Below, one piece after another: positions 1 through 8,736 of a DNA stretch of 64,000 nucleotides. The notes beneath the pieces are model-generated. The model did no database searches. It had not been told where the DNA came from and saw only the letters and a list, made by a program, of their open reading frames with translations. Origin of the DNA: Stieleria bergensis (GTDB lineage Bacteria > Planctomycetota > Planctomycetia > Pirellulales > Pirellulaceae). The translations under genes and the position numbers were made by a program. Every line of letters begins with the position of its first letter. Positions within the stretch are counted from its first letter, which is position 1. The stretch spans positions 2,027,900-2,091,899 of the forward strand of contig CP036272.1 in assembly GCA_007745635.1 (NCBI GenBank), given 5' to 3'.

Positions 1-139
1 TCGAAATCTTGACGCACCTGCGGCAGATTGTCCGATCAATGCAGTGATCAACGCTCAGCAAGATGCCGGGGATCAGTTCATTAACCTGAACATCACGCCG
101 CAGGGTCAAGCGACAGCCGTACGGATTCGCCGCGTCTAG
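1..139 (+). CDS. 3' end of an unidentified protein (partial)
   Basis: An open frame enters the window at its left edge (frame starting at base 2) and stops with TAG at 137-139, giving about 45 C-terminal residues that end in QATAVRIRRV. Codon choice looks like that of neighbouring genes. The visible part has no recognisable motif, so no function is assigned. Only the C-terminus is in the window; the start lies upstream. Confidence 0.5.
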   Translation, partial: RNLDAPAADCPINAVINAQQDAGDQFINLNITPQGQATAVRIRRV

Positions 140-342
140 TTCCCCAAGTCTGGTTGCCGTAGCAAATGCCGGGACGGTTAGCAGGCGAATTCCTGTGACC
201 TATCTTTCGGGCTTCTGGAAAGAACGCTACAGTCCTTTAGCAGGCAAGTTACTTCGCCGGCGTGGGGAGCGAGTGTTGTTGGCCATTGGAATCGGCCATG
301 GTTTCCCTGCGTCATGAATTCATGTTCCTGGGAAACATCGTC

Positions 343-1776
343 ATGCATCAGCAAAGCCCGTCGTACGCCATCACTGTGCGTTTGCGCTATCACGACAGCC
401 CTGGGTTGTTGGGGAAAATCACCACTGCGATCGGATCGGCCCACGGGTTCATCGGTGCGGTCGACATTGTCGGAGTGACCGAAGGGCAGATCACACGAGA
501 CATCACCGTCAATTGCTCGACCGTCGACCACGGCCAGCAGATCGTGACGGAGATCGCCAAGATCGACGGCATCACGATCATGCATGTCTCCGACCGCGTC
601 TTTCTGATGCACTTGGGCGGCAAAATCGAAGTCAATTCGAAAACCCCATTGAAGACGCGCGATGACTTGTCAATGGCTTACACGCCCGGGGTCGCTCGCG
701 TGTGTCAGTCCATTCATCAAGACCCCGACTCCTCGTTCGCGCTGACGATTCGTAAAAACATGGTGGCCGTCGTTAGTGACGGCAGTGCCGTCTTGGGACT
801 GGGAAACATTGGCCCCGAGGCAGCCATGCCCGTGATGGAGGGCAAGGCAATGTTGTTCAAGGAATTTGCCGGCGTGGATGCGTTTCCGATCGTTCTGGCG
901 ACACAGGACACCGAAGAGATCATTCAGACCGTCAAGCGAATTGCACCCACCTTTGGTGGCATCAATTTGGAAGACATCTCAGCACCGCGCTGCATTGAAA
1001 TCGAAGAACGTTTGGAGCAAGAACTGGAGATTCCTGTCTTCCATGATGATCAACATGGGACGGCGATCGTGGTGTTGGCGGCGCTGAAGAATGCCTTGCA
1101 CTGCGTGAAAAAATCCATCGAGGACGTCAAAATCTTGATCAATGGCCCCGGTGCCGCTGGCACGGCCATCACGCGCCTGCTGTTAGATGCTGGTGCGAAG
1201 AAGATCGTTGTCTGCGATCGCGATGGAGCCTTGGGCCACCACTGCACCGATCTGAGTGGCGAACCAGCCAAGCAGTGGATCGTTGCGAACACCAATCAAG
1301 GCAACGAGGCTGGTGAGCTCTCCCAGGTGATTCAAGATAAAGACGTCTTTATCGGTGTCAGTGCCGCTGACGTCCTGAAAGCCGAAGACGTTGCCAGCAT
1401 GGCAGCGGATCCGATTGTATTCGCACTGGCCAATCCCAATCCGGAAATCAATCCCGCGATTGCCGCACCTCATGTGCGAATTATTGGGACAGGACGAAGT
1501 GATTATCCCAATCAGATCAACAACGTGTTGTGTTTCCCCGGTCTGTTTCGCGGCGTGTTAGACGTGCGAGCTCGCGAAATCAATGGCGCCATGAAACTGG
1601 CCGCAGCCGATGCGATCGCCAGTGTGATTGAGCCGGAGAATTTGACCGATGATTACGTGGTGCCCAGTGTGTTCGACCGCCGTGTGGCACCGGAAGTCGC
1701 CAGAGCCGTCGCGCAGACGGCGATCGAAACCGGCGTGGCTCGCAAAAAATCAACCACCCAGTATCAAGTGGTTTGA
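343..1776 (+). CDS. NAD(P)-dependent malic enzyme with N-terminal ACT domain
   Basis: This enzyme would oxidatively decarboxylate malate to pyruvate and CO2 in the cytoplasm. The 477-residue protein has an ACT-like regulatory domain (about 8-80, [19 protein letters not shown]), then a malic N-domain ([36 protein letters not shown] with the conserved lysine) and a C-terminal Rossmann domain ([11 protein letters not shown], then ALANPNPEI). The frame is open back to 262, but I chose the ATG at 343 because GGGAA precedes it at good spacing and the ACT domain begins right after; ATG 322 is the main alternative. The ACT domain suggests allosteric control by an amino acid or other small ligand. It stands alone and converges on the phosphohexomutase gene. 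Cofactor preference cannot be read from sequence. Confidence 0.93.
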   Translation: MHQQSPSYAITVRLRYHDSPGLLGKITTAIGSAHGFIGAVDIVGVTEGQITRDITVNCSTVDHGQQIVTEIAKIDGITIMHVSDRVFLMHLGGKIEVNSKTPLKTRDDLSMAYTPGVARVCQSIHQDPDSSFALTIRKNMVAVVSDGSAVLGLGNIGPEAAMPVMEGKAMLFKEFAGVDAFPIVLATQDTEEIIQTVKRIAPTFGGINLEDISAPRCIEIEERLEQELEIPVFHDDQHGTAIVVLAALKNALHCVKKSIEDVKILINGPGAAGTAITRLLLDAGAKKIVVCDRDGALGHHCTDLSGEPAKQWIVANTNQGNEAGELSQVIQDKDVFIGVSAADVLKAEDVASMAADPIVFALANPNPEINPAIAAPHVRIIGTGRSDYPNQINNVLCFPGLFRGVLDVRAREINGAMKLAAADAIASVIEPENLTDDYVVPSVFDRRVAPEVARAVAQTAIETGVARKKSTTQYQVV

Positions 1777-1821
1777 CACTGGGGCGGCCTGCATTGCTTG
1801 AACAGCTTCCTGGTTTGCGGC

Positions 1822-3636
1822 TTACTGATTTGCAGCGGCGAAGGCTTCCATATCGGATTCCAGGCCTTCAAGTCTTGCTGACAGGACTTGCTCGGCTTGG
1901 TCCAGGTCTTGCGAGGCGGCTTGATCGAGCTTGGTGAACATGTACAGCTTGATCTTCGGCTCGGTGCCGCTGGGACGCACGGCGACGTAATTCCCCGTTT
2001 CGGCCAAGTCCAGAATGATCAGATTGCCTGTTGGGCCGGCCAGCGGCGACGTCTGTCCACTGGCGGTGTCCGTGCTGACGTTGTTCAAGTAATCACGTAC
2101 TTGAGCGACCTTCAGTCCGGCCAATTCCGAGGGTGGCGACTCGCGGAAGGCGGACATCAGTCGAGTCATCGCGGCCATGCCTTCGCTGCCTTTCATGAAC
2201 AGGTTAAGCAAGTGCTCTTTGTGATAGCCATGTTTGTGATAAAGGCTTTCAAGGTGCTGGGCGAGTGAGACGCCCTTCGATTTCAGTTCGGCGGCCAATT
2301 CGGTCAGCAGCATGCAAGCGACGGCTCCGTCTTTGTCGCGGCAATACTGGCCAACCAGGTAGCCGTGGGATTCTTCGCAGCCAAAGACGAACAGGTCCGG
2401 GCCATTTGCGTCCATCGCCTTGGCGATGAATTTGAATCCAACCAGCAAGTCGCCAACACAGCGGACTGAATGCTCTTCGCTGATGCTGCGAACTAAATTC
2501 GTGGTCACCAGTGTTTTGATGACGTAGTGCTCGGGGCTTAGCGTGCCGGCTTCGGCTCGTTTGCGTAACACATAGTCTGTCAGCAAGGCTGCGATCTGAT
2601 TGCCGGTGAATGTGGTCCAGGGGCCACTGGTGTCCGCAGTCACCGGTGCAGCAACACCCAGGCGGTCACAATCTGGGTCGGTGGCCAGGATCAAGTCGTA
2701 GCCCTGTGCCTGTGCTTCGCTGATCGGTTGTTTAAAGATGTGCTTGTTCTCCGGATTGGAAACATGTCCGGGAACATTGGGGAAGTCGCCACTTTTTTCT
2801 TCGTGCGGACCATAGACCTTCACGTCGTTGAAGCCATCTTGTTTCAGCATCGGCATCACGGCTTCGGCACCCACACCATGCAGTGGTGTGTACAGGACCT
2901 TGACGTCCTTCGGTCCGGCAAAGCCTTGTGGTCCGGCGGCAGCCAAGAAGGCTTCGTCAATTTCTGCGGTGATGAATTCGACCAGGCCTTTCTCTTGGGC
3001 TTCTGCAAAGGGCATCGAGCGAATCTGCTGACAATTCATCACGCGATCGATGATGTTCTTGTCGTGCGGCGGCAACACCTGTGCTCCGCTGGACCAGTAC
3101 ACCTTCACCGCGTTATCACTAGGTGGGTTGTGGCTGGCGGTGACCATGATGCCACAGTCACAGCCCTTGTGTCGAACCGCGAATGACAGCTGTGGTGTGG
3201 CGCGGTAATCATCTAGAAAGTAGACTTTAATTCCGGCTGCTGCCATGATGCCGGCACAGAGTTCGGCAAAGTGCCTGGAGCGGTGTCGCGTGTCATAGGC
3301 GATCGCACAGGACAACGATTCTTTGCCCTGGTTGTATTCAATGACATAGTCCGCCAAGCCTTGGGCGCTTTCGCCAATGGTGCGGTCATTGATCATGTTG
3401 GATCCGACCGGATACATCTGACCGCGACGACCGCCGGTGCCAAACGGGATGATGGTCCAAAACGCGTCGTCGAGTTCTTGCCAGCGTTCGTCTGCAATCA
3501 GAGCGATGACTTGGTCGCGGTAGTCTGAATAACGGTCCTCGGTCAGCCAAGCTTCAATGTTTTCGAACGCCGAAGGGACGAGGCGTTTTTCTTCGATGGC
3601 TTGTCGAACAGCTTGAGTAGCTTCTGCAGGTGTCAT
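1822..3636 (-). CDS. Phosphoglucomutase/phosphomannomutase (alpha-D-phosphohexomutase)
   Basis: This enzyme interconverts hexose-1-phosphate and hexose-6-phosphate, most likely glucose-1-P and glucose-6-P. The 604-residue protein shows all four family signatures in order: the phosphoserine loop TASHNPP (Ser about 168), the Mg loop DPDCDR (about 330), the sugar loop GCEESHGY, and the C-terminal phosphate loop RPSGTEPK. Its length fits the larger PgcA/Pgm2-like branch better than the roughly 450-residue PMM/GlmM branch. The frame stays open to 3816, but ATG 3636 starts the conserved N-terminus (MTPAEATQ). It is divergent from a second phosphohexomutase across about 285 bp. It would link the products of GlgX and the GH13_18 phosphorylase in this window to glycolysis. 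Confidence 0.9.
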   Translation of the reverse strand: MTPAEATQAVRQAIEEKRLVPSAFENIEAWLTEDRYSDYRDQVIALIADERWQELDDAFWTIIPFGTGGRRGQMYPVGSNMINDRTIGESAQGLADYVIEYNQGKESLSCAIAYDTRHRSRHFAELCAGIMAAAGIKVYFLDDYRATPQLSFAVRHKGCDCGIMVTASHNPPSDNAVKVYWSSGAQVLPPHDKNIIDRVMNCQQIRSMPFAEAQEKGLVEFITAEIDEAFLAAAGPQGFAGPKDVKVLYTPLHGVGAEAVMPMLKQDGFNDVKVYGPHEEKSGDFPNVPGHVSNPENKHIFKQPISEAQAQGYDLILATDPDCDRLGVAAPVTADTSGPWTTFTGNQIAALLTDYVLRKRAEAGTLSPEHYVIKTLVTTNLVRSISEEHSVRCVGDLLVGFKFIAKAMDANGPDLFVFGCEESHGYLVGQYCRDKDGAVACMLLTELAAELKSKGVSLAQHLESLYHKHGYHKEHLLNLFMKGSEGMAAMTRLMSAFRESPPSELAGLKVAQVRDYLNNVSTDTASGQTSPLAGPTGNLIILDLAETGNYVAVRPSGTEPKIKLYMFTKLDQAASQDLDQAEQVLSARLEGLESDMEAFAAANQ

Positions 3637-3921
3637 CGGCAATTCAGTCAATTGTGCGAAGGCATTGGAAGGGTAAGACAGGCGGTCCAATGGAGCCAGT
3701 CGATGGGGCCTTGTCCTGGGGAATGGATGGGATTCTATTAGTTTTTGGAGTGATCGTGCAACGACCGATGGGTCAGAATGCCCAACAGTTTGGTTGAATG
3801 GTCCAAACGCCCTCACTATTCCCAGATATTGTGTGCGAATGGTGTGCGCTGCCCTTCCTTCGAGCAGCTAGCGCCCGGGGGCGAGGGCGTTGGTTGAGAT
3901 TTGTCAGTGGGTATCAGAATC

Positions 3922-5271
3922 ATGTCAGCAAAGTTAATCATTAGTGTCAGCGGTTTGCGCGGGATCGTTGGCCAAAGCCTGACGCCGCAGGTCGCCAGCA
4001 ATTATGTCGCTGCGTTTGCGTCGGTCTTGGAGCCGGGCCCGATTGTGGTTGCCCGCGATGGGCGCAGCAGCGGTCCGGTGCTAAAGGATTGTATCACGGC
4101 GGCGTTACGCGCCTGTGGACGGGACTGCTTGGACACAGAGGTGGCGGCGACTCCAACGGTGGGCGTCTTGGTCAAGCAACTTGGTGCGGCGGGTGCCGTC
4201 CAGATTTCTGCCAGTCACAATCCGCCTCCCTACAACGGCATCAAACTCTTTGGTCCCGATGGTCGCGTCTTGGATGCCGCGACGGGCGTGAAGATCAAAC
4301 AGGCGTATCTAGACGGTGTCGCGCCCTGGGTTGGGTTCGATCAACTGGGACAGGTGACACAAGTTGACCAGCCGCACCACAGCCATTTGCAGGCCGTGCT
4401 GAAAACCGTCGATGTGGATGCCATTTCCAAAGCAACGTTTTCGGTTCTGATCGACAGCAATCATGGCGCCGGATCACTGTTGGGACAACAACTATTATCA
4501 GCGTTGAAGTGTCAGATCACCCTGCTCGGTGCAACGCCCGATGGGCAGTTTGATCATGTTCCCGAGCCGACCGCCGAAAACTTGAAAGGCGTTTGCCAGC
4601 AAGTGATTGACAGCGGAGCGGCGGTGGGATTTTGCCAAGATCCCGATGCTGATCGCCTAGCGTTGATTGACGAGCAAGGACGCTACATCGGCGAAGAATA
4701 CACCCTGGCTCTTTGCGTCCAGCGTGCACTCTTAGAACCTGAAACCAAGGGCACCATCGTGATCAACGGCGCGACCAGTGGCATGAGCGAACGCCTGGCC
4801 GCCGCCGCCGGGGTCAAAGCGTTACGCAGTCCTGTCGGTGAGGCAAATGTGGCCGACCAGATGATCGCCTCTCAAGCGACATACGGTGGCGAAGGCAATG
4901 GTGGACCGATCGATCCTCGCGTGGGCTATGTCCGCGATAGTTTTGTCGGGATGGCGCAAGTGCTTGACCTGATGGTTCGAACCGGTAAACCGCTTTCGCA
5001 GTTGGCCGATGAGTTGCCGCGTTTAGAAATCTGTAAACAGCAGGCGACACTCGATAGCGATGGGCTGCCCGATCTTCTGAACCGCTTAGAGGATGCCTTT
5101 CCCGATGCGGAAGTCGACCGCCGCGATGGGCTGCGATTGGCGTGGCCGGATCGCTGGCTGTTGGTTCGTGGCAGCAACACCGAGCCGATCGTCCGCTTTA
5201 TCGCTGAAGCCGAGAGCCAAGCATTGGCTGCGGAGTTGTGCCAGCAAGCACAGCAACTGGCACAGGCCTAG
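3922..5271 (+). CDS. Phosphohexomutase, phosphoglucosamine mutase-like
   Basis: A second alpha-D-phosphohexomutase, 449 residues, close to the usual GlmM length. Its signatures are SASHNPPPYNG (phosphoserine about 98), DPDADR (Mg), GGEGNGG (sugar loop) and RGSNTEPIVR (phosphate loop). GGEGNGG and RxSNTEP differ from typical bacterial GlmM (GGExSGH, RPSGTEP) and resemble archaeal-type phosphoglucosamine/phosphoglucomutases, so substrate choice (glucosamine, mannose or glucose phosphate) is open. I chose ATG 3922 over the upstream TTG at 3901 because MSAKLIISVSGLRGIVG is the family N-terminus. It is divergent from the larger phosphohexomutase at 1822-3636. Confidence 0.85.
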   Translation: MSAKLIISVSGLRGIVGQSLTPQVASNYVAAFASVLEPGPIVVARDGRSSGPVLKDCITAALRACGRDCLDTEVAATPTVGVLVKQLGAAGAVQISASHNPPPYNGIKLFGPDGRVLDAATGVKIKQAYLDGVAPWVGFDQLGQVTQVDQPHHSHLQAVLKTVDVDAISKATFSVLIDSNHGAGSLLGQQLLSALKCQITLLGATPDGQFDHVPEPTAENLKGVCQQVIDSGAAVGFCQDPDADRLALIDEQGRYIGEEYTLALCVQRALLEPETKGTIVINGATSGMSERLAAAAGVKALRSPVGEANVADQMIASQATYGGEGNGGPIDPRVGYVRDSFVGMAQVLDLMVRTGKPLSQLADELPRLEICKQQATLDSDGLPDLLNRLEDAFPDAEVDRRDGLRLAWPDRWLLVRGSNTEPIVRFIAEAESQALAAELCQQAQQLAQA

Positions 5272-5296
5272 CGCTGCGGCCTCACGCTTGGTTCGC

Positions 5297-5623
5297 TCAG
5301 CCAACCAAAACATGATTGCAAATCTGCCCCAGCACGCCCGCTTGGCGAATCAGAGCGGTCAATGACTGGCGATCGGCTTCGCTAGGGGCTTGCCCTTGCA
5401 ACACGATGCGCGAGCCTTCGAGACTGACTTGCAATCCAGCGCTGAATGCACGGACCTTGGGGTTGGTCGAAAAGGCAAACCGGATGCGTTTGATGACTGC
5501 GGTCTCTTGCGAGCTCTCTCGGTCTGACGTGTTCCGATGGGAGTCAGCCTGGACGGCGAAGGACGCGTCCGGCTGAGAGGTACTTGACTGTTGCATTGAA
5601 GCGTCTCCAGGTGGATGACTCAC
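5297..5623 (-). CDS. Small BON-like domain protein
   Basis: 108 residues (99 if started at the ATG at 5596). The first half is polar and low in complexity. The second half (IRFAFSTNPKVRAFSAGLQVSLEGSRIVLQG..., shown here in part only up to the repeat-like turn) has the alpha-beta pattern of a BON domain: a hydrophobic strand, a GSRIVLQGQAPS turn, a helix, and a final INHVLVG-like strand. BON domains occur in periplasmic or membrane-associated proteins and are thought to bind lipids or surfaces. No signal peptide is evident. It converges on the phosphohexomutase gene, 25 bp away. The domain call is by eye. Confidence 0.6.
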   Translation of the reverse strand: MSHPPGDASMQQSSTSQPDASFAVQADSHRNTSDRESSQETAVIKRIRFAFSTNPKVRAFSAGLQVSLEGSRIVLQGQAPSEADRQSLTALIRQAGVLGQICNHVLVG

Positions 5624-6320
5624 GCTGTTTGCGATCTCCGTTTGAGCGACTGAGCATCGCTCGAACGTTCATGGTCTGCCCAATTGTTTTGGCACCAGGC
5701 CGTGAGTCCATGGCTCGGCCGTAGGCGATCGATCGGTTCCATTGAACCAACCGCTTGCGTCCTTCAGGACTCGGCGGTGACTGAGTTGCGGATTGAGCTT
5801 TGCGATCACTTAAAACGGCCAATCTGTCAGGGGCCGGTAACGGACAACACGCATAACGCATCAGACCATCGGATCGACGGCGTTCATAACTTGAAGTCAA
5901 TCCGGCAGGTTACGGAGATCTTAGGTCTGGGCGTGTACGATCATCAGCGCTGAGCGGTCAAACGGGTGGCCATTCATTACTATGAATTGTGCTTTCGCAT
6001 GACGCTTGGCCAAGAATGAAAAAAGCGAGATTTTCCGCTTGGTCGGAGATCGGGCAAGTCAGGTTGTTCGGGGCAGCAGCGATCGCTAGCCCTCGGGGAG
6101 CACGTTTGCTGATCAAAAGAAACAGTGATGAACCGGTTCGCCGAGCCAGCCTGTGGAGTTGGCCCGACATCGTCGCTGGCAATACTCTGGCCTTGTCCGC
6201 TCGCTTGACTTATAACGACTGGCCAGAAGACCCTAGCGCACACGGAGGTGCGAACGCAGCGGAGCAACGACTGCTCGGCAAACGACACTCAAATCAGAAG
6301 AACGATAAAAGAGGATTGCG
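5624..6320. other. Intergenic region without a convincing gene
   Basis: About 700 bases between the BON-like gene and osmC. Several open frames of 70-140 codons exist on both strands, but they overlap, are rich in Arg/Ser/Cys and look like no domain, so I call none. The last 20 bases hold a good ribosome-binding site (AGAGGA) for osmC. No tRNA-like fold or intrinsic terminator was found by eye. Confidence 0.5.
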
Positions 6321-6737
6321 ATGTCTGTGCAGATTGATGTGGTGTACCAAGGCTCCTTGGCGTGTCAGGCAACGCACGGCCCCAGCGGCAAGCTGCTGGT
6401 GACCGACGCGCCGCTGGATAATGGTGGCCAGGGCCAGTCGTTCTCCCCCACCGATTTAGTCGCAACGGGTTTGGGAGCCTGTATCTTGACCATCCTGGGC
6501 TTGGTGGCCGAGCGTCATCAGCTAAACCTTGACGGGGTGACCGTCAGTGTTGAAAAGGAAATGATCCAAAAGCCCGTGCGGCGGATTGGTGCGCTGCGTT
6601 GTCAGGTCAGGATTCCCGCTGCCTCGGTGGAAGAGGCTGACATGCGAACGCGTTTAGAGACCGCCGCTGGCAAGTGTCCCGTGCATGCCAGTTTGCATCC
6701 CGACATCGACGCGCCAATCAATTTCTATTACGAGTAG
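6321..6737 (+). CDS. OsmC family protein (peroxide-detoxifying type)
   Basis: 138 residues, the normal size for OsmC/Ohr proteins, which reduce organic hydroperoxides or other oxidants through two redox cysteines. Both are present: Cys in GLGAC (about 53) after the SPTDLVATG helix start, and Cys in GKCPVH (about 117). The ending INFYYE is typical of the YhfA/OsmC branch. The start ATG is preceded by AGAGGA about 7 bases upstream, one of the clearer ribosome-binding sites here. It converges on purM. A cytoplasmic antioxidant role is inferred from the family; the true substrate is unknown. Confidence 0.9.
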   Translation: MSVQIDVVYQGSLACQATHGPSGKLLVTDAPLDNGGQGQSFSPTDLVATGLGACILTILGLVAERHQLNLDGVTVSVEKEMIQKPVRRIGALRCQVRIPAASVEEADMRTRLETAAGKCPVHASLHPDIDAPINFYYE

Positions 6738-6822
6738 TGCACACCGCCGCGGTGGCTCCTTCTGAAGCCCGATGGAACCGTGGCTAACGCCAAAACGGCT
6801 GATGGCAAACCCGTCGGTTGCC

Positions 6823-6840
6823 GTGCTTGCACGCACCAAT
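6823..6840. repeat. Partial copy of REP-like repeat
   Basis: Eighteen bases (GTGCTTGCACGCACCAAT) match the left arm of the palindromic element at 10871-10952 at 17 of 18 positions. It lies between the convergent genes osmC and purM, a usual place for dispersed extragenic palindromes. Only this fragment is recognisable here. Confidence 0.45.
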
Positions 6841-6932
6841 TGCCGTCAAAACGCTCATCCCGCAAAAACGAGGCTGTGGCGCCGGCGGGTTGTCGCTGCG
6901 GTTGTCGGTTGGGTTCGATGGCCGTGTTGGGC

Positions 6933-7991
6933 TTAAACGTAACTGACCTTGCCTTCACCTGGAACAATTTTTCCGATCGGGCTGGCGGCGATACCGGCGT
7001 CATTCAAACGCGTGCAGATCGCGTTGCTGTAGAACTCGCTGACCACCATCGTCATGCCGATGCCCATGTTGAACACGCGTCGCATCTCGGCGGTTTGCAC
7101 GCTGCCCAGTTCTTGCAGCATGGAAAAGATCGTTGGCACGGTCCATGTGGTGGGATCGATTTCCGCATTGAGATGTTTGGGCATGATGCGATCGAGGTTT
7201 TCTTCCAGTCCGCCACCGGTGATATGGGCCAAACCGTGAATGACTTGCTTGACCTGATAGTGAGTTTGGATTTTTCGGACTGCGGAAACATAAATCGTTG
7301 TTGGGCGTAGGCAAGCCTCTGCCAAGGTTTCGCCACCGAGCGCATCGGGGCGATCCTCCCAGTCGAGTTTCGCGTCCGCGATGATTTTGCGAACCAGCGA
7401 ATAGCCATTGCTGTGCAGTCCGCTCGAAGGCAATCCAATGACGACATCACCGTCAGCGATCTGTTTGCCATCGATCAATCGGCTTTTCTCGACCACGCCG
7501 ACGGCGAAGCCCGCCAGGTCGTAATCGTCGTTCGCATACATGTCTGGCATGATGGCGGTTTCGCCACCCAGCAGCGACATGTCGCTGTCAACGCAACCAT
7601 CACTGATGCCCTGGACCACTTTTTCCAGTCGAGCGGGATCATCCTTGCCCATGGCGATGTAATCTAGGAAGAACAGTGGTTCGGCACCGGTGCAAAGCAA
7701 GTCGTTGACGCACATCGCGACCAAGTCGATTCCAACGGTTTCGTGTTTGCCGGTCAGCTGGGCAATCTTGAGTTTCGTTCCAACGCCGTCGGTTCCACTG
7801 ACTAAGACAGGCTGTTTGTAATTCCGCGCGAACAGCGGTCCGGCAAAATCCAGTTGGAACAGGCCGGCAAATCCACCATCGCTGGGCATGACTCGCGGAG
7901 TAAACGTGCGGTGCATGAGCTTTGGCAGTCGACGCATCGATTCGGCGTAAACGTCCAAGTCGACTCCGGCGTCTTTGTATGTAGCTGGCAT
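6933..7991 (-). CDS. purM: Phosphoribosylformylglycinamidine cyclo-ligase (AIR synthetase)
   Basis: PurM converts FGAM plus ATP to aminoimidazole ribonucleotide, step five of purine synthesis. The 352-residue protein has the family N-terminus [10 protein letters not shown], the substrate/ATP segments [34 protein letters not shown] and [16 protein letters not shown], and the C-terminal [12 protein letters not shown] and [11 protein letters not shown]. Length is normal. The ATG at 7991 fits the conserved N-terminus; no clear ribosome-binding site precedes it. It stands alone, without other pur genes in the window, which fits the scattered biosynthetic genes of planctomycetes. Confidence 0.97.
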   Translation of the reverse strand: MPATYKDAGVDLDVYAESMRRLPKLMHRTFTPRVMPSDGGFAGLFQLDFAGPLFARNYKQPVLVSGTDGVGTKLKIAQLTGKHETVGIDLVAMCVNDLLCTGAEPLFFLDYIAMGKDDPARLEKVVQGISDGCVDSDMSLLGGETAIMPDMYANDDYDLAGFAVGVVEKSRLIDGKQIADGDVVIGLPSSGLHSNGYSLVRKIIADAKLDWEDRPDALGGETLAEACLRPTTIYVSAVRKIQTHYQVKQVIHGLAHITGGGLEENLDRIMPKHLNAEIDPTTWTVPTIFSMLQELGSVQTAEMRRVFNMGIGMTMVVSEFYSNAICTRLNDAGIAASPIGKIVPGEGKVSYV

Positions 7992-8736
7992 GTTGCTGGG
8001 TCAGTGGTGAAGCGATGGATGGGGAGGCGAGCCGGTTGGCAGCGCGGCGGAACGCGTGGCCGTCACGCCCAGAGGCAACTGGGCAGCGACCGACCGGCGC
8101 CGTGGTACTTAGTTTGACAGGTTCTCGCGATTTTCGGTAGCCGTCTGTGACTATCGCCGCCATTAGAGCGGCTTAAGGTGTGGCGGGGTGGCCGACACCA
8201 GGAAGCTTGTGCCGCGATGGCGGTTCACTGTCTCTAAACTCCCTAAAATAAGCGTAAACTTTGACGACTGCTAAGAATAGTTTAGCTCTAACGGCTGAGT
8301 TTTTTAGCTGATCCCTTTCGTTTAACCAAACGGTTCCAGAGGTTAAATCCGCAATCCGTCACCAGCCGATACGTTGCATCGTCCGATAGAGATGAATGCG
8401 TCGAACACCTTTGGGTGCTCCTCGCTCGGTCGTGTCTAGGTGGTAGGGTACCAACACAACAGACTCCAGATCACTTTCCAGGGTTGGTCGCTGGCGCGAC
8501 CTCATCTCCGACGCGTGCGCAAAAGAGAAACGTCATGCAGTCGGCGGTGACCTCGGCAGTCACTCGGCGGCAAAGCGTTTGACTCGGCTCGCCGGTTGAG
8601 TCCACTTTGGTGAGCAAGAGGCTCATTGAGGGCGAACTTTGTCCGATAAGCGATTGCATCATCTGCAATCGTTTGTGGCGAGTGATCCTGGCTGGAGATT
8701 GTGTCCTATCGTTGGATTGCAGGAGATACCCACGAC
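7992..8736. other. Intergenic region between purM and glgX
   Basis: About 745 bases between divergent genes, so it must hold both promoters. It contains an A/T-rich patch around 8235-8340 (CTAAAATAAGCGTAAAC and similar), the likeliest promoter zone. A small hairpin sits at about 8405-8417 (CACC-TTTG-GGTG). No open frame has a recognisable protein and I could not fold a tRNA or known RNA here. Confidence 0.4.

Noticed and set aside
7992-8736. Non-coding RNA or tRNA in the purM-glgX gap
   Set aside because: No cloverleaf or known RNA pattern could be folded by eye.
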